Assembly: GCA_947501355.1 (NCBI GenBank)
Contig: CANMVA010000004.1
Span: forward strand, 1-64,000
Reading direction: 5' to 3'
DNA: 64,000 nucleotides
Source of the DNA: an uncultured Paracoccaceae bacterium
GTDB taxonomy: Bacteria; Pseudomonadota; Alphaproteobacteria; Rhodobacterales; Rhodobacteraceae
This document shows positions 34,493 to 44,002 of the stretch, piece after piece. Within the stretch, counting starts at the first letter, position 1; every line of letters starts with the position of its first letter. Both the position numbers and the translations under genes were made by a program. The notes under the pieces are model-generated. The model did not search any database. It was not told the origin of the DNA and was given only the letters and a program-made list of their open reading frames with translations.

Positions 34493-37400
34493 ATGGATCT
34501 GGCCCGATTTGCGCTTGAGAAGCGCCTCATCTCTGCCGTCGTAACGGTTCTAATTCTGTTCGCCGGTTACTTCGCGTACACGGCGTTGCCGCGGTTCGAG
34601 GATCCTGAATTTGTCATTCGTCAGGCGCAGATCATCACGCCTTATCCGGGCGCATCGGCCGAGCAAGTGGCCGAGGAAGTCACCGAAGTCGTTGAGAATG
34701 CGCTGCAGCAATTGCAAGGCGTTGACGAGGTGCGGTCCGTCTCTTCGCCCGGTGTCAGCACGGTCACCGTGGAATTCACGATTGCAGCAACCCCGGACTA
34801 TCCGGAGCTGGATCAGAAGTTTTCCAAGATGCGCGCAAAGATACTGGACGCACAATCCGGCCTGCCTCCCAATGCGCTCCCGTCCCAGGTCTATGACGAT
34901 TTTGGCGATGTCTACGCGCAGTACTACGCTGTCACCGGCGAAGGCTTCACCATTTCAGATCTCTACGAGTATGCGAAAGACTTGCAACGCGAGTTGGTGA
35001 CCGTCGATGGCGTCTCCAAAGTCGTCCTGAGCGGCGTTCAAGAAGAGGTCATCTATGTGGAGTATGCACCAGCGAGACTAACGGAACTCGGTCTGGCTCC
35101 CTCCCAGATCCAGCAACTCCTTGAAGGGCAGAATCTGGTTACGCCTGCGGGGTCCATTGTTGCCGGGCTTTCACGCCTGTCCGTCAGACCCGAGGGCGCG
35201 GTGGGCTCACTCGACGCGATTCAGAGTTTGCTGATTACCAATGCGCAGACGGGCACGTCTTTCCGTCTTGGCGACATCGCCACCGTCTCACGCGGGTTAA
35301 AAGAGCCCCCGTCCTCGTTGCTGTTTCGCAATGGCGAGCCAGCGATCGGCATCGGGATTTCCAACACGCTCGGCGGCAATGTCGTCAATATGGGCCAAGC
35401 CGTGCAAGACCGGATTGATGCGTTGGTCGGTGAACGGCCCATTGGCATCAACGTTCTGCCGATCTCCGATCAGGGCGCCAGCGTGAAAGCCTCAGTGGAC
35501 GACTTTGTGGTCAATGTCGTCCTGGCGCTTGCCATCGTTGTCGGTACGTTGCTGATTTTTATGGGCTTGAGATCGGGCATCCTCATGGGTGGCATCTTGT
35601 TGGTGACGGTCGCAGGCACGCTCTTCGGGATGTACCTTTACGGGCTGGATATGCAGCGGATTTCTCTGGGCGCGCTTATTATCGCTCTGGGGATGCTGGT
35701 GGACAATGCCATTGTGGTCGTTGAAGGCACACTTGTCCGCGTGCAGCGCGGTGAAGACGCAGCCGAGGCGTCAAGGGCCGTTGTCAAACAAACAACCTGG
35801 CCCCTTTTGGGCGGCACGATCGTTGGTATTCTCGCGTTTTCGCCCATTGGCTTTTCGCCGGACAATACCGGCGAATATGCGGGCAGCCTGTTCTGGACGA
35901 TTGGCATCGCCCTGCTGTTTTCTTGGCTCGTTGCCATCTGGCTGACCCCCTATTTCTGCAGCGTGCTTCTCAAAACAGGCAAGGTGGTGGCAGAGCAGGA
36001 AGAGAACATCATCCTCAGGGGCTATCGCCGCTTTCTCGCGTTGGCCATTCGGATCAAGTGGTTGACGGTGGGCCTTGTTGTTGCGCTCTTTGTCTCGGCG
36101 ATTGTTCTGTTTAGTGCCGTCCCGGCGGGATTCTTTCCGTCTTCGACGCGCGACCAATTCGTCATTGACTACTTCCTTCCACAAGGGGCTGACATAACAA
36201 ACACCGAAGCGGACATGCGCGAGATCGCTGAATATGCCCGCGGTCTTGAGGGTGTTACCGGTACGAATACGGTGATCGGTGGCGGACATTTGCGGTTCAT
36301 GCTGATCTATGAATCCGAGAACAGCAATTCGGCCTATGGGCAAATTCTTGTAGATGTGGAGGACTATTCGATCATCAATGATTTGCGAACCGATTTGCAA
36401 GCCTTCATCGACGATACCTACCCAGAGTCTAACGCCAAAGTATGGAAGTTCGTGCTCGGCCCCGGAGGCGGATCAAAGGTCGAAGCGCGGTTCTTCGGTC
36501 CTGACCCTGCGGTGTTACGCGCACTTGCCGGGGAGGCCAAGGCGATCATGTCGGAGGCCGGAGCGGTTGCAGTCAAGGATGACTGGCGCGAACAGGTGCA
36601 AGTCGTTCGACCTGTGATCGACACGGAAAATGCGCGCAGGCTTGGCCTCACTCAGGGCGAGATATCCAACGCAATCTACAGCCATCTGACCGGCACAACA
36701 CTGGGCGTTTATCGCGAACGGGACGAGCTGCGGAACGTCGTCATGCGCCCGGTTGAAGAGGCGCGCAATGACATCGGTGAGTTACGCAACATCCAAGTCT
36801 ACAGTCAGGCCCTGGGTGGATACATTCCGATCAATCAGGTCGTGGAGCGGTTCGATATCGTGTTTGAGGCCGGAAATCTCCGACGCATAGACCGGGAGCT
36901 TGCCATAACCGCACAGGCAGACAATGCCCCCGGTGTTTTGTCTGGCGATCTGTTCGATGCGGTGCGCGCACCAATCGAACAGATCCCGCTTCCGCCCGGT
37001 TATAGCATGGAGTGGGAAGGCGAGTACGGCAGCAGCCAAGAGGCCAATGCGGGGCTGGCCTCGACTATGCCAATTGGCTTTGGCGCGATGTTCTTCGTTG
37101 TGCTTTTCCTGTTCAATGCATGGCGACAAACCGTCATTATCTGGCTGGTTGTGCCCTTGGCCCTCATTGGCGTGATCTATGGCCTTGCAGGGACGCAAAC
37201 GCCTTTGGAATTTATGGCAATCCTTGGAATTCTGTCTCTGACGGGCATGCTGATCAAGAACGCTATTGTCCTGATTGACGAAACGGATACGCAGATTGCC
37301 AATGGCAAAGCCAGAATGGCCGCAGTTGTTGATGCGGCCGTCAGCCGCGTACGACCGGTCTCTCTGGGTGTGTTGACCACTGTACTAGGCGTTGTCCCAC

Positions 37401-37543
37401 TGTTGTGGGACCCGTTCTTCAAGTCGCTTGCGGTGGTCATCATCTGTGGGTTGAGTTTCGCCACGATCCTGACACTGATCGTCGTGCCTGCGCTTTATAC
37501 GATTTTCTTCCGCGTCGATCCGAGCGAGATAGAAGGACCATAG
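34493..37543 (+). CDS. RND efflux permease
   Basis: This 1016-residue inner-membrane pump uses the proton gradient. It has the RND architecture: helix 1 (LISAVVTVLILFAGYFAYTAL), a porter domain beginning ITPYPGASAEQVAEEVTEVVE, helices 2-6 with LGMLVDNAIVVVEG, a second porter domain, and C-terminal helices with LSLTGMLIKNAIVLIDE. The helix-4 motif DNAIVVVE contains the proton-relay Asp. It belongs to the HAE-like drug and solute group; the substrate cannot be told. It is the second gene of a six-gene operon. Confidence 0.96.
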   Translation: MDLARFALEKRLISAVVTVLILFAGYFAYTALPRFEDPEFVIRQAQIITPYPGASAEQVAEEVTEVVENALQQLQGVDEVRSVSSPGVSTVTVEFTIAATPDYPELDQKFSKMRAKILDAQSGLPPNALPSQVYDDFGDVYAQYYAVTGEGFTISDLYEYAKDLQRELVTVDGVSKVVLSGVQEEVIYVEYAPARLTELGLAPSQIQQLLEGQNLVTPAGSIVAGLSRLSVRPEGAVGSLDAIQSLLITNAQTGTSFRLGDIATVSRGLKEPPSSLLFRNGEPAIGIGISNTLGGNVVNMGQAVQDRIDALVGERPIGINVLPISDQGASVKASVDDFVVNVVLALAIVVGTLLIFMGLRSGILMGGILLVTVAGTLFGMYLYGLDMQRISLGALIIALGMLVDNAIVVVEGTLVRVQRGEDAAEASRAVVKQTTWPLLGGTIVGILAFSPIGFSPDNTGEYAGSLFWTIGIALLFSWLVAIWLTPYFCSVLLKTGKVVAEQEENIILRGYRRFLALAIRIKWLTVGLVVALFVSAIVLFSAVPAGFFPSSTRDQFVIDYFLPQGADITNTEADMREIAEYARGLEGVTGTNTVIGGGHLRFMLIYESENSNSAYGQILVDVEDYSIINDLRTDLQAFIDDTYPESNAKVWKFVLGPGGGSKVEARFFGPDPAVLRALAGEAKAIMSEAGAVAVKDDWREQVQVVRPVIDTENARRLGLTQGEISNAIYSHLTGTTLGVYRERDELRNVVMRPVEEARNDIGELRNIQVYSQALGGYIPINQVVERFDIVFEAGNLRRIDRELAITAQADNAPGVLSGDLFDAVRAPIEQIPLPPGYSMEWEGEYGSSQEANAGLASTMPIGFGAMFFVVLFLFNAWRQTVIIWLVVPLALIGVIYGLAGTQTPLEFMAILGILSLTGMLIKNAIVLIDETDTQIANGKARMAAVVDAAVSRVRPVSLGVLTTVLGVVPLLWDPFFKSLAVVIICGLSFATILTLIVVPALYTIFFRVDPSEIEGP

Positions 37544-37545
37544 GG

Positions 37546-38673
37546 GTGGTCAAAAAGACACCACACGGACGGGTTACGCAAAACCAGTGTGCCCCGTTCT
37601 TGTGGAATTGGCCTAAACCCTTTGTATTCCTAGCCTTGTTTGTCGTAGTCGGCTGCACGGGAACTCCGGACCGGATTGCACTTTCGGAACCGGTCTCTGA
37701 CGCTGCAGTTCAACAAATTTATGTAGCTGCTGGCCACATTCCCAGTCCGGAAGCGCTGGATGTCAGACAAGATCGGAATGCGAGAACGCAAGTCGTGCGG
37801 TACTCGGTTTCGGTTCCGGCGACCCATGCTTTGGGGCAGATTGAGTGGCCGGACAGCGAAGTGGATGCAAGAACTGACTTTGCCGTCGTGGACGTCGATC
37901 GTCTGGCTGGCAGCGAAGACTTGTTGCAAGCGATCAATTCGAAACCCGGCGATGAAGTCGCTGTTTTCGTTCACGGCTACAACACAACGCCGTCAGAAGC
38001 ACTGTACCGCTACGCCCAAATCGGCCACGATTTCAATATCAGATCCCCAAAGGTATTGTTTTCATGGCCATCGGCCGGTCTGCCGACAGGGTATGTCTAC
38101 GATCGCGACAGTGTGCTGTTTTCCCGCGATCCGTTTGCCGACTTGCTCACAGACATCAGCCGAAGGACCGATAAAGAGATCACCTTGATGGCACATTCCA
38201 TGGGCGCGCATCTGACAATGGAGGTTCTCAGACAGCTTGCGATAACCGGGCGACGGGACGTTCTGAATGACTTGAGGGTTGTCGTTCTTCTTGCACCCGA
38301 CATTGACCCGGATATCTTTCGCGCGCAGGCCAATGCAATTGGAAAGCTACCCGACCCGTTCGTCATTATGACCAATCGGGGCGATCGCGCGCTCAATCTT
38401 TCCGCATTCCTAAACATCGGGCGTCAAAAAGTCGGTGATCTGAGCCGAGCAGCCGATGTTGCTGGCTTGAATGTCACTTTGTTTGATTTCACCGCACTTG
38501 CAGACGGAACCAACCGGGATCACCTTGTGCCCATGACATCGCCCCTTGCGATTGCCGTTTTGCGAGATCTGGTCGACTCTGATCGTCGTGGGCAGTTGGA
38601 TTTGTCCGCTTTCGAAATTGGCGAAGACGGTGTGATCCGGGCCAAACCACTAAAAGGAAATGGTAATGTCTGA
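37546..38673 (+). CDS. Lipoprotein alpha/beta hydrolase (DUF900-type)
   Basis: This 375-residue protein begins at a GTG two bases after the permease stop. A hydrophobic stretch followed by VVGCTG gives a lipobox with Cys37, so it is probably a lipoprotein. The hydrolase domain has VAVFVHGYNTTPSEALYRYAQ (oxyanion and strand 3 region) and the nucleophile elbow LMAHSMGAHL. DUF900 members act as esterases or lipases. A frame extension back to 37405 lies in the permease gene. Its tight link to an efflux pump suggests that it modifies an exported or imported compound. Confidence 0.85.
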   Translation: MVKKTPHGRVTQNQCAPFLWNWPKPFVFLALFVVVGCTGTPDRIALSEPVSDAAVQQIYVAAGHIPSPEALDVRQDRNARTQVVRYSVSVPATHALGQIEWPDSEVDARTDFAVVDVDRLAGSEDLLQAINSKPGDEVAVFVHGYNTTPSEALYRYAQIGHDFNIRSPKVLFSWPSAGLPTGYVYDRDSVLFSRDPFADLLTDISRRTDKEITLMAHSMGAHLTMEVLRQLAITGRRDVLNDLRVVVLLAPDIDPDIFRAQANAIGKLPDPFVIMTNRGDRALNLSAFLNIGRQKVGDLSRAADVAGLNVTLFDFTALADGTNRDHLVPMTSPLAIAVLRDLVDSDRRGQLDLSAFEIGEDGVIRAKPLKGNGNV

Positions 38674-39874
38674 GATCGTCGTTCCGGCCTTCATCTCGGT
38701 CACCCTAGGGTTTGTCGTATTTTTCCTGGGCTCCTTTCTGACGCGAAAGGTTTCTGTGTTGGGGGATTACAATATTCCTGAACCTGTTTCCGGTGGTTTG
38801 ACCGTCGCAGGTCTCACGTGGATGTTTTTTGCAGTCACGGGGCAGCAAATTGCCTTCGATCTGGAAGTGCGTGACTACTTGCTCGTCGCGTTTTTTGCGA
38901 CGATTGGCCTGAATGCGCAGATCTCGGACTTGTTTCGCGGTGGGCGCCTGCTGGTTCTGCTTCTGGCGCTGACACTTGCGTTCATGATCTTGCAGAATGT
39001 GGTGGGCTTGCTTGGCGTTACCCTCTTTGGCTTGCCATCCGCGACCTCTGTTCTTGTTGGGTCTGCCTCTCTTATCGGTGGTCACGGCACTACGATCGCG
39101 TGGGGTCCCCAGATCGAAGAGCTCACCGGGTTCGCTGCCGCGCCGGAAATGGGCGTCGCCTCAGCCACGTTGGGATTGATCCTGGCGGCGGTCTTGGGAG
39201 GCCCCATCGCAAAGCGCTTGATCGACCGCAACAACCTTCAAAGCAACGAGGCCGCGGAACCTATTGTTGGTTTGGAATTTGACGACAAGGAAAACCCGGA
39301 CGATCTGATCAACCACGTGAGCTTGATGCGCGCTATGCTGGCCGTTCACGTCGCCATATTGATTGGCTTCATTCTGCATCTTGGGATTATCGAGGCCGGC
39401 GTGAAGCTGCCGCTATTTGTGCCGTGTCTTTTGGTCGGAATCGCGATGTCCAACACGATCCCACATCTCTTTCCACGCATAACTTGGCCTGCCCGTACCA
39501 AGTCGCTCGCGGTGATTTCCGACTATTGCCTGTCCGTGTTTCTGGCGATGTCTCTGATGAGCCTGCAGCTCTGGACCCTTGCCGAGCTCGGCGGGCCTAT
39601 CCTTGCCGTCCTCGGGTTGCAGGTCATCATGACCGTGGCCTTCATTCTGCTGGTCTTTTTCCGGCTGATGGGCAGCACATATCAGGGGGCGGTTCTCAGC
39701 GCGGGATTTGCCGGTTTTACGCTAGGGGCTACGCCGACAGCCATCGCCAATATGTCCTCGGTCACAAAGCGTTACGGGCCGGCGCCGCTGGCCTTTATCG
39801 TGCTTCCCCTTGTTTCGGCCTTCTTTGTCGATCTGGCGAACGCGATTATCATCCAGTTCTTTGTGAGCCTCTAG
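38666..39874 (+). CDS. gltS: Sodium/glutamate symporter GltS
   Basis: This 402-residue membrane protein has the two inverted halves of GltS, each with a glycine-rich re-entrant loop: GSASLIGGHGTTIAWGP in the first and LSAGFAGFTLGATPTAIANM in the second. About ten helices are visible. It imports glutamate with Na+. The start at 38666 has AAGGAA seven bases upstream; an ATG two codons earlier is possible. It overlaps the hydrolase end by 8 nt, and the next gene begins right after its stop. Confidence 0.93.
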   Translation: MSEIVVPAFISVTLGFVVFFLGSFLTRKVSVLGDYNIPEPVSGGLTVAGLTWMFFAVTGQQIAFDLEVRDYLLVAFFATIGLNAQISDLFRGGRLLVLLLALTLAFMILQNVVGLLGVTLFGLPSATSVLVGSASLIGGHGTTIAWGPQIEELTGFAAAPEMGVASATLGLILAAVLGGPIAKRLIDRNNLQSNEAAEPIVGLEFDDKENPDDLINHVSLMRAMLAVHVAILIGFILHLGIIEAGVKLPLFVPCLLVGIAMSNTIPHLFPRITWPARTKSLAVISDYCLSVFLAMSLMSLQLWTLAELGGPILAVLGLQVIMTVAFILLVFFRLMGSTYQGAVLSAGFAGFTLGATPTAIANMSSVTKRYGPAPLAFIVLPLVSAFFVDLANAIIIQFFVSL

Positions 39875-41374
39875 ATGACCCGTTCCCAGGTTCTCCTTGT
39901 CATGTCGCTTGCAACAATCACAGTTGTTAGCGTGTGGGGCGTCGTTGACCCGGACGGGCTGGTGCAGCGCGCGTCTTCCATCGTCGATCGTTACTTCGAA
40001 AGCCGCGGTTGGTTCGTGATGCTCTCGGTGTCGGCAATGCTATTCCTGTGCATCTGGTTGGCGTTTTCAGGATACGGCACAATCCGCCTGGGCGCTGACG
40101 ACGACCAGCCGGAGTTTTCCACGCCATCGTGGATCGCCATGCTGTTTGCGGCAGGTATGGGAGTTGGATTGCTCTTTTGGGCGGTTGCGGAACCGCTGAC
40201 ACATTATGCGTTTGGAAGCGAAATGATGGCCGCGCCGATCGCTGCCCAGCAGGCGCTTTTGGCAACAAACTTTCATTGGGGGATTCATGCTTGGGCGATC
40301 TATGGGGCAACTGCGCTGTCGATCGCATACTTCACCTTCCGCCGCGGCGCGCCCATGCTGGTGAGTGGGCCAGTTGAATCCCTCTTTCCGGATGAGCGGT
40401 GGTCAAAGATCGTCGGCTGGCTGTCGGATTTTATGGCCATTGTCGCAATTGCGATTGGAGTTGGTGGCTCCATCGCTATGGGAGTTTTTCAGGTCGCCGA
40501 TGGTGTGGATGTGATGATGGGAGGCGACAAGGCTGCTGGGTGGCTGATTGCCGCGGTGTTTGCTGTGATGGTCATGGCGTACTTGCCGCCACTGCTTTTG
40601 GATCTTGGCTCTGGCATGTCTCGGTTGTCCAATATGGCTATGACCATCGCCATCGGACTGGTCCTGTACACCTTGATCCTCGGACCCACCGAGTATCTTC
40701 TGAACTCGGTTTTTAACAGCTTTGGAGACTACGCGTTTTCCGCGATACCGCGCGGGTTTCAAACACTGACGTTCTTTGGGGACGATTTGGGCAACTGGTT
40801 CCAGGATTGGACATTGACCTACATGGTGTGGTGGATTGCCTGGGGACCATTTGTCGGTGTCTTCATCGCCCGCATCTCAAAAGGTCGGACAATTCGGGAA
40901 TTCGTGCTCGGCGTTCTGATCGGGCCGACAGTGTTTTCCGTGATCTGGTTCGGCACCTTTGGTGGTATCGGTCTTTATGACGCCTTAAATGGCAGTGGCG
41001 ATTTGCTGGCGATGACAGCAAGCAACGTGGAGCGCGTGACGTTTACCCTGCTGGAACGTTTGCCGTTTCCGATGGTCACAACCGTTGCGACAATCCTTGC
41101 CGCGTTCTTGTTCATCGTCACCAGTGTCGTCAGTGCGGCCTTCGTGCTTGGATCATTTTCCTCTGGAGGGGATCCGGACCCCAGCCCGCGTATTCGCTTG
41201 ATCTGGGGTGTGCTTCTTGGATTGCTTGGCGCGGCCATGATCCTGTCGGGCTCCATCGACGCCATCAAGAAGCTGATCGCGATCGGCGCTCTGCCATTCG
41301 TTTTTGTTTGCGTGTTGCTCTGTGTCTGTCTCGTGCGCGGGTTGCGACAGGAGGTTCAAAATGCTGATCGGTGA
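39875..41374 (+). CDS. BCCT-family betaine/carnitine/choline transporter
   Basis: This 499-residue protein has the twelve helices of BCCT carriers and the signature MVWWIAWGPFVGVFIARISKGRTIREFVLGVL. Early motifs GMGVGLLFWAVAEPLTHYAFG also fit the family. Helix 4 region ALSIAYFTFRRGAPMLVSG is typical. The substrate is a quaternary amine or a related zwitterion. The ATG follows the gltS stop with no gap. The 3' end holds the ribosome site and start of a small membrane peptide. Confidence 0.94.
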   Translation: MTRSQVLLVMSLATITVVSVWGVVDPDGLVQRASSIVDRYFESRGWFVMLSVSAMLFLCIWLAFSGYGTIRLGADDDQPEFSTPSWIAMLFAAGMGVGLLFWAVAEPLTHYAFGSEMMAAPIAAQQALLATNFHWGIHAWAIYGATALSIAYFTFRRGAPMLVSGPVESLFPDERWSKIVGWLSDFMAIVAIAIGVGGSIAMGVFQVADGVDVMMGGDKAAGWLIAAVFAVMVMAYLPPLLLDLGSGMSRLSNMAMTIAIGLVLYTLILGPTEYLLNSVFNSFGDYAFSAIPRGFQTLTFFGDDLGNWFQDWTLTYMVWWIAWGPFVGVFIARISKGRTIREFVLGVLIGPTVFSVIWFGTFGGIGLYDALNGSGDLLAMTASNVERVTFTLLERLPFPMVTTVATILAAFLFIVTSVVSAAFVLGSFSSGGDPDPSPRIRLIWGVLLGLLGAAMILSGSIDAIKKLIAIGALPFVFVCVLLCVCLVRGLRQEVQNADR

Positions 41375-41450
41375 GGCGGTTGACACAGCTTTGAACCTGT
41401 CCACGTTTGCGTTTATCGGCGCGATGGTTTGGTTGCTGATCCGCTCATAA
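41361..41450 (+). CDS. 29-residue membrane peptide
   Basis: The short frame starts MLIGEAVDTALNLSTF and ends AMVWLLIRS; residues about 12-27 are a membrane helix. It has a near-perfect ribosome site, AGGAGG, seven bases before the ATG and overlaps the BCCT 3' end by 14 nt in another frame. The combination of a strong ribosome site with overlap argues for a real gene. It may be a small subunit or modulator of the BCCT carrier; TRAP carriers have small subunits of similar position, but the function here is not shown. Confidence 0.6.
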   Translation: MLIGEAVDTALNLSTFAFIGAMVWLLIRS

Positions 41451-41479
41451 TCGGGCGCTGACCAAGCGACAGTGACACA

Positions 41480-43309
41480 TCATACTTTGACGAATGATGA
41501 GATCGTTTCGCGGATCGACCGAAGAAACTTTTCGTAGTCCGGCGTTCCGTCCGCTGCGTAATGAAAGTTCTTAAACAGCCCTGTCAGCTTTGTAAAATGT
41601 GCTCTAATCTCCGATTTGGAGGTTAGGCCGAGGTCACCCGATACTACGTCATACATGATTTCAAAGGTCAGCTTCTGGCGGTCGAGCGGCACGCAGGAAT
41701 CCACGTCATCAAAGGCGTCTTGCTGCAGATAGATCATATCGATGAACAACGCCTTTTGCTGGATGATGTAGTCTTCGACGGTCACGCCTTCCTCACCTGT
41801 GACCTGCATCATCTGGCTGACCTGTTCGCCCTTGGCGAGCACGTCTTGAAGTTCTTTGACTTTGGCGATCCAGCCCGGTTCCATATTGTCTTCGTACCAC
41901 CCGGACATCTGATCGAGATACCGCGACCAGGACATCAGCGGATCAACGGCTGGGTAAAACCGCTTGTAGGCTCGCTCGGAAGACAGCCCGAGAAAGCACT
42001 TTACTGTGGACAGAGTGGACTGCGTCACCGGCTCATCAAAGTTGCCGCCTGCGGGAGAGACGGTGCCGATCATCGTCAGGCTGCCCTTGTCGCCATCATT
42101 GGTCTCAATCACGCCTGCACGCTCGTAAAGGCCTTTGATGGAGCTTTCCAGGTAGGCGGGAAACCCTTCCTCACCGGGAATCTCCTCAAGTCGGCCGGAG
42201 GTTTCACGCATAGCCTGTGCCCAGCGGGACGTACTGTCAGCAATCAGCAGCACATCCAGACCCATCTGGCGGTAATACTCTCCCAAGGTGATCCCAGTAA
42301 AGATCGAGGCTTCGCGGGCGGCGACGGGCATGGAGGAGGTATTACAGATGATGATCGTGCGATCCATAAGGCTACCACCAGAGGTCGGGTCGGTCATCTC
42401 GGGGTATTCATTGATGGTTTCGACGACCTCGCCGGCGCGCTCGCCGCAGGCGACAACAATCACGATGTCGACTTGGGCGTTGCGGGCAATCAGGTTTTGC
42501 AGCACAGTTTTCCCCGCGCCAAACGGCCCCGGAATGCAGGCAGTGCCGCCCCGCGCGATGGGAAAGAACGTATCGATCAGACGCTGGGACGTCAGAACAG
42601 GCTCATCGGGAAAGGTCCGACGAGAGATGACGCGTTTCAACAAATCGCCTGAGACGGGCCGCCGAACCGGCCATTTCTGCGACAAGGATAGGGTTTGTTC
42701 TGTGCCAGCCGCGTCAGTTAGGCGCGCGACCGCATCGTGCAGCTTTGCCGCCCCTTCTTGAATCCAGACTATGGTGTAGGTGCCCGTCCAGTTGAAGGGC
42801 ACCATGATCTTGTGCGCAAAACGTCCCTCGGGCACCGTGCCAATGACGTCCCCTGCGCCAACCGTGTCGCCGACTTTCAGCTTTGGTGTGAAGGACCATT
42901 TCGCAGCCACATCCAAGGGTTCCACATCCGCGCCGCGGGGCAGGAATATCCCGTATTCGCTGGCCACTTTGGCAAGGGGTGCCTGCAAGCCGTCAAACAC
43001 CTGACCCAGCAGACCGGGACCCAGTTCAACCGACAAAAGCTGGCCGGACTGCTCAACCGGATCTCCAACAGCCACGCCTTGCGTGCTCTCATACACCTGC
43101 GCATCCGCGGTGTTGCCTTTAACCCGCAGGATTTCGGCCTTTAGCCGCTCCTGACGGCCATTAGCGCCAAGAAGGCTGGGCAATATGTAGACCACTTCGT
43201 TCTTGACCAACCTGCCGGGCGCGTCGTCTGGGCCGGGCAAGGATTCGATCTCGACAAGGTCATCTTGAACGGCAACAATTCGCGCTGTGGCGGTGGTTGA
43301 AGCTGTCAT
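41480..43309 (-). CDS. ntpA: V-type ATPase catalytic subunit A
   Basis: This 609-residue protein is the catalytic subunit of a V-type ATPase. The P-loop GPFGAGKTV (261-269, Lys267) is the A-type form, and a non-homologous insert sits between it and the N-terminal barrel, as in V-type A subunits. CGERAGEVVE and STSRWAQAMRE follow. It is the last gene of the operon, overlapping the DUF2764-like gene by 4 nt. In most bacterial operons A and B are adjacent; here they lie at opposite ends of the V-ATPase segment. Confidence 0.96.
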   Translation of the reverse strand: MTASTTATARIVAVQDDLVEIESLPGPDDAPGRLVKNEVVYILPSLLGANGRQERLKAEILRVKGNTADAQVYESTQGVAVGDPVEQSGQLLSVELGPGLLGQVFDGLQAPLAKVASEYGIFLPRGADVEPLDVAAKWSFTPKLKVGDTVGAGDVIGTVPEGRFAHKIMVPFNWTGTYTIVWIQEGAAKLHDAVARLTDAAGTEQTLSLSQKWPVRRPVSGDLLKRVISRRTFPDEPVLTSQRLIDTFFPIARGGTACIPGPFGAGKTVLQNLIARNAQVDIVIVVACGERAGEVVETINEYPEMTDPTSGGSLMDRTIIICNTSSMPVAAREASIFTGITLGEYYRQMGLDVLLIADSTSRWAQAMRETSGRLEEIPGEEGFPAYLESSIKGLYERAGVIETNDGDKGSLTMIGTVSPAGGNFDEPVTQSTLSTVKCFLGLSSERAYKRFYPAVDPLMSWSRYLDQMSGWYEDNMEPGWIAKVKELQDVLAKGEQVSQMMQVTGEEGVTVEDYIIQQKALFIDMIYLQQDAFDDVDSCVPLDRQKLTFEIMYDVVSGDLGLTSKSEIRAHFTKLTGLFKNFHYAADGTPDYEKFLRSIRETISSFVKV

Positions 43310-43998
43310 TGCGCCTCTCCTTCCAAAATGAGATCGGGGAAATCGCGTAGGGCATCAAGTGATAGGTCAGCGAACCGCCGAGCCGCCGCTTCGCTGTTGG
43401 ACTGTGCCCAGCGATCAAAGATGTTCCATTTAAGCACGTAGATCACCACGGCTTCGAAATCGAATTGGTGCCTTGCGGCGTGTCGTTGCAGCTGGCGGAA
43501 TGTCACTTCAAGCAGATGGCGCTCCAATTCTAAAGGGTCTTTGCGGTCCATCAGCGCCTGCGTCTGGCGCAGCCACGGCATTGATGCGTCAAGTCGAAAC
43601 GTGGGATCTGTCCAATTGCCGGCAATATGCTGTGTCCAGCGGCCATACCCCCAGTTGCCGGTCGGAGCGGTATCGCCGCGGTTCCGCATGCGGAGCGCCG
43701 CGACAGCAGTGCGCAGTTCCATCCGTTCTTCGATGATGGTGCGAAGGGTTGGCTGTCCGATGTCCCGCAGCGCTGTTTTTGTACGCGCAATGACCGTGCC
43801 GATGTCGTCAGCCATATCATATTCAGACCAGCTGAGCAGCCGCTCCACCAAGGTCAGGGTTTGCGCATCCTCGCGGCTGAGCGTCGACAATCGTTTGTTC
43901 AGCCGCAGACGCGACAGCGGCGGTTGCTTGGCCACGAACAACCGCTCGGAACTTGGCAGGCTTGTAACCAACGCGGTGTATAGATCGGATTCAGACAT
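43306..43998 (-). CDS. V-type ATPase-associated subunit (DUF2764-like)
   Basis: This 230-residue protein starts MSESDLYTALVTSLPSSERLF. It is helical with SEYDMADDIGTVIARTKTALRD and ends AARRFADLSLDALRDFPDLILEG. It sits between subunits E and A, the position of DUF2764 in Bacteroides-type V-ATPase operons; such proteins may take the place of the C (d-type) stator-rotor linker. Homology to C was not established by eye. A 4-nt overlap with the A gene ties it to the complex. Confidence 0.75.
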   Translation of the reverse strand: MSESDLYTALVTSLPSSERLFVAKQPPLSRLRLNKRLSTLSREDAQTLTLVERLLSWSEYDMADDIGTVIARTKTALRDIGQPTLRTIIEERMELRTAVAALRMRNRGDTAPTGNWGYGRWTQHIAGNWTDPTFRLDASMPWLRQTQALMDRKDPLELERHLLEVTFRQLQRHAARHQFDFEAVVIYVLKWNIFDRWAQSNSEAAARRFADLSLDALRDFPDLILEGEAQ

Positions 43999-44002
43999 GC
44001 AC

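Noticed and set aside
34493-37543. Heavy-metal (CzcA-type) assignment for the RND pump
   Set aside because: The helix-4 motif and N-terminal sequence fit the drug/solute group, and the metal operon is a separate unit 20 kb away.
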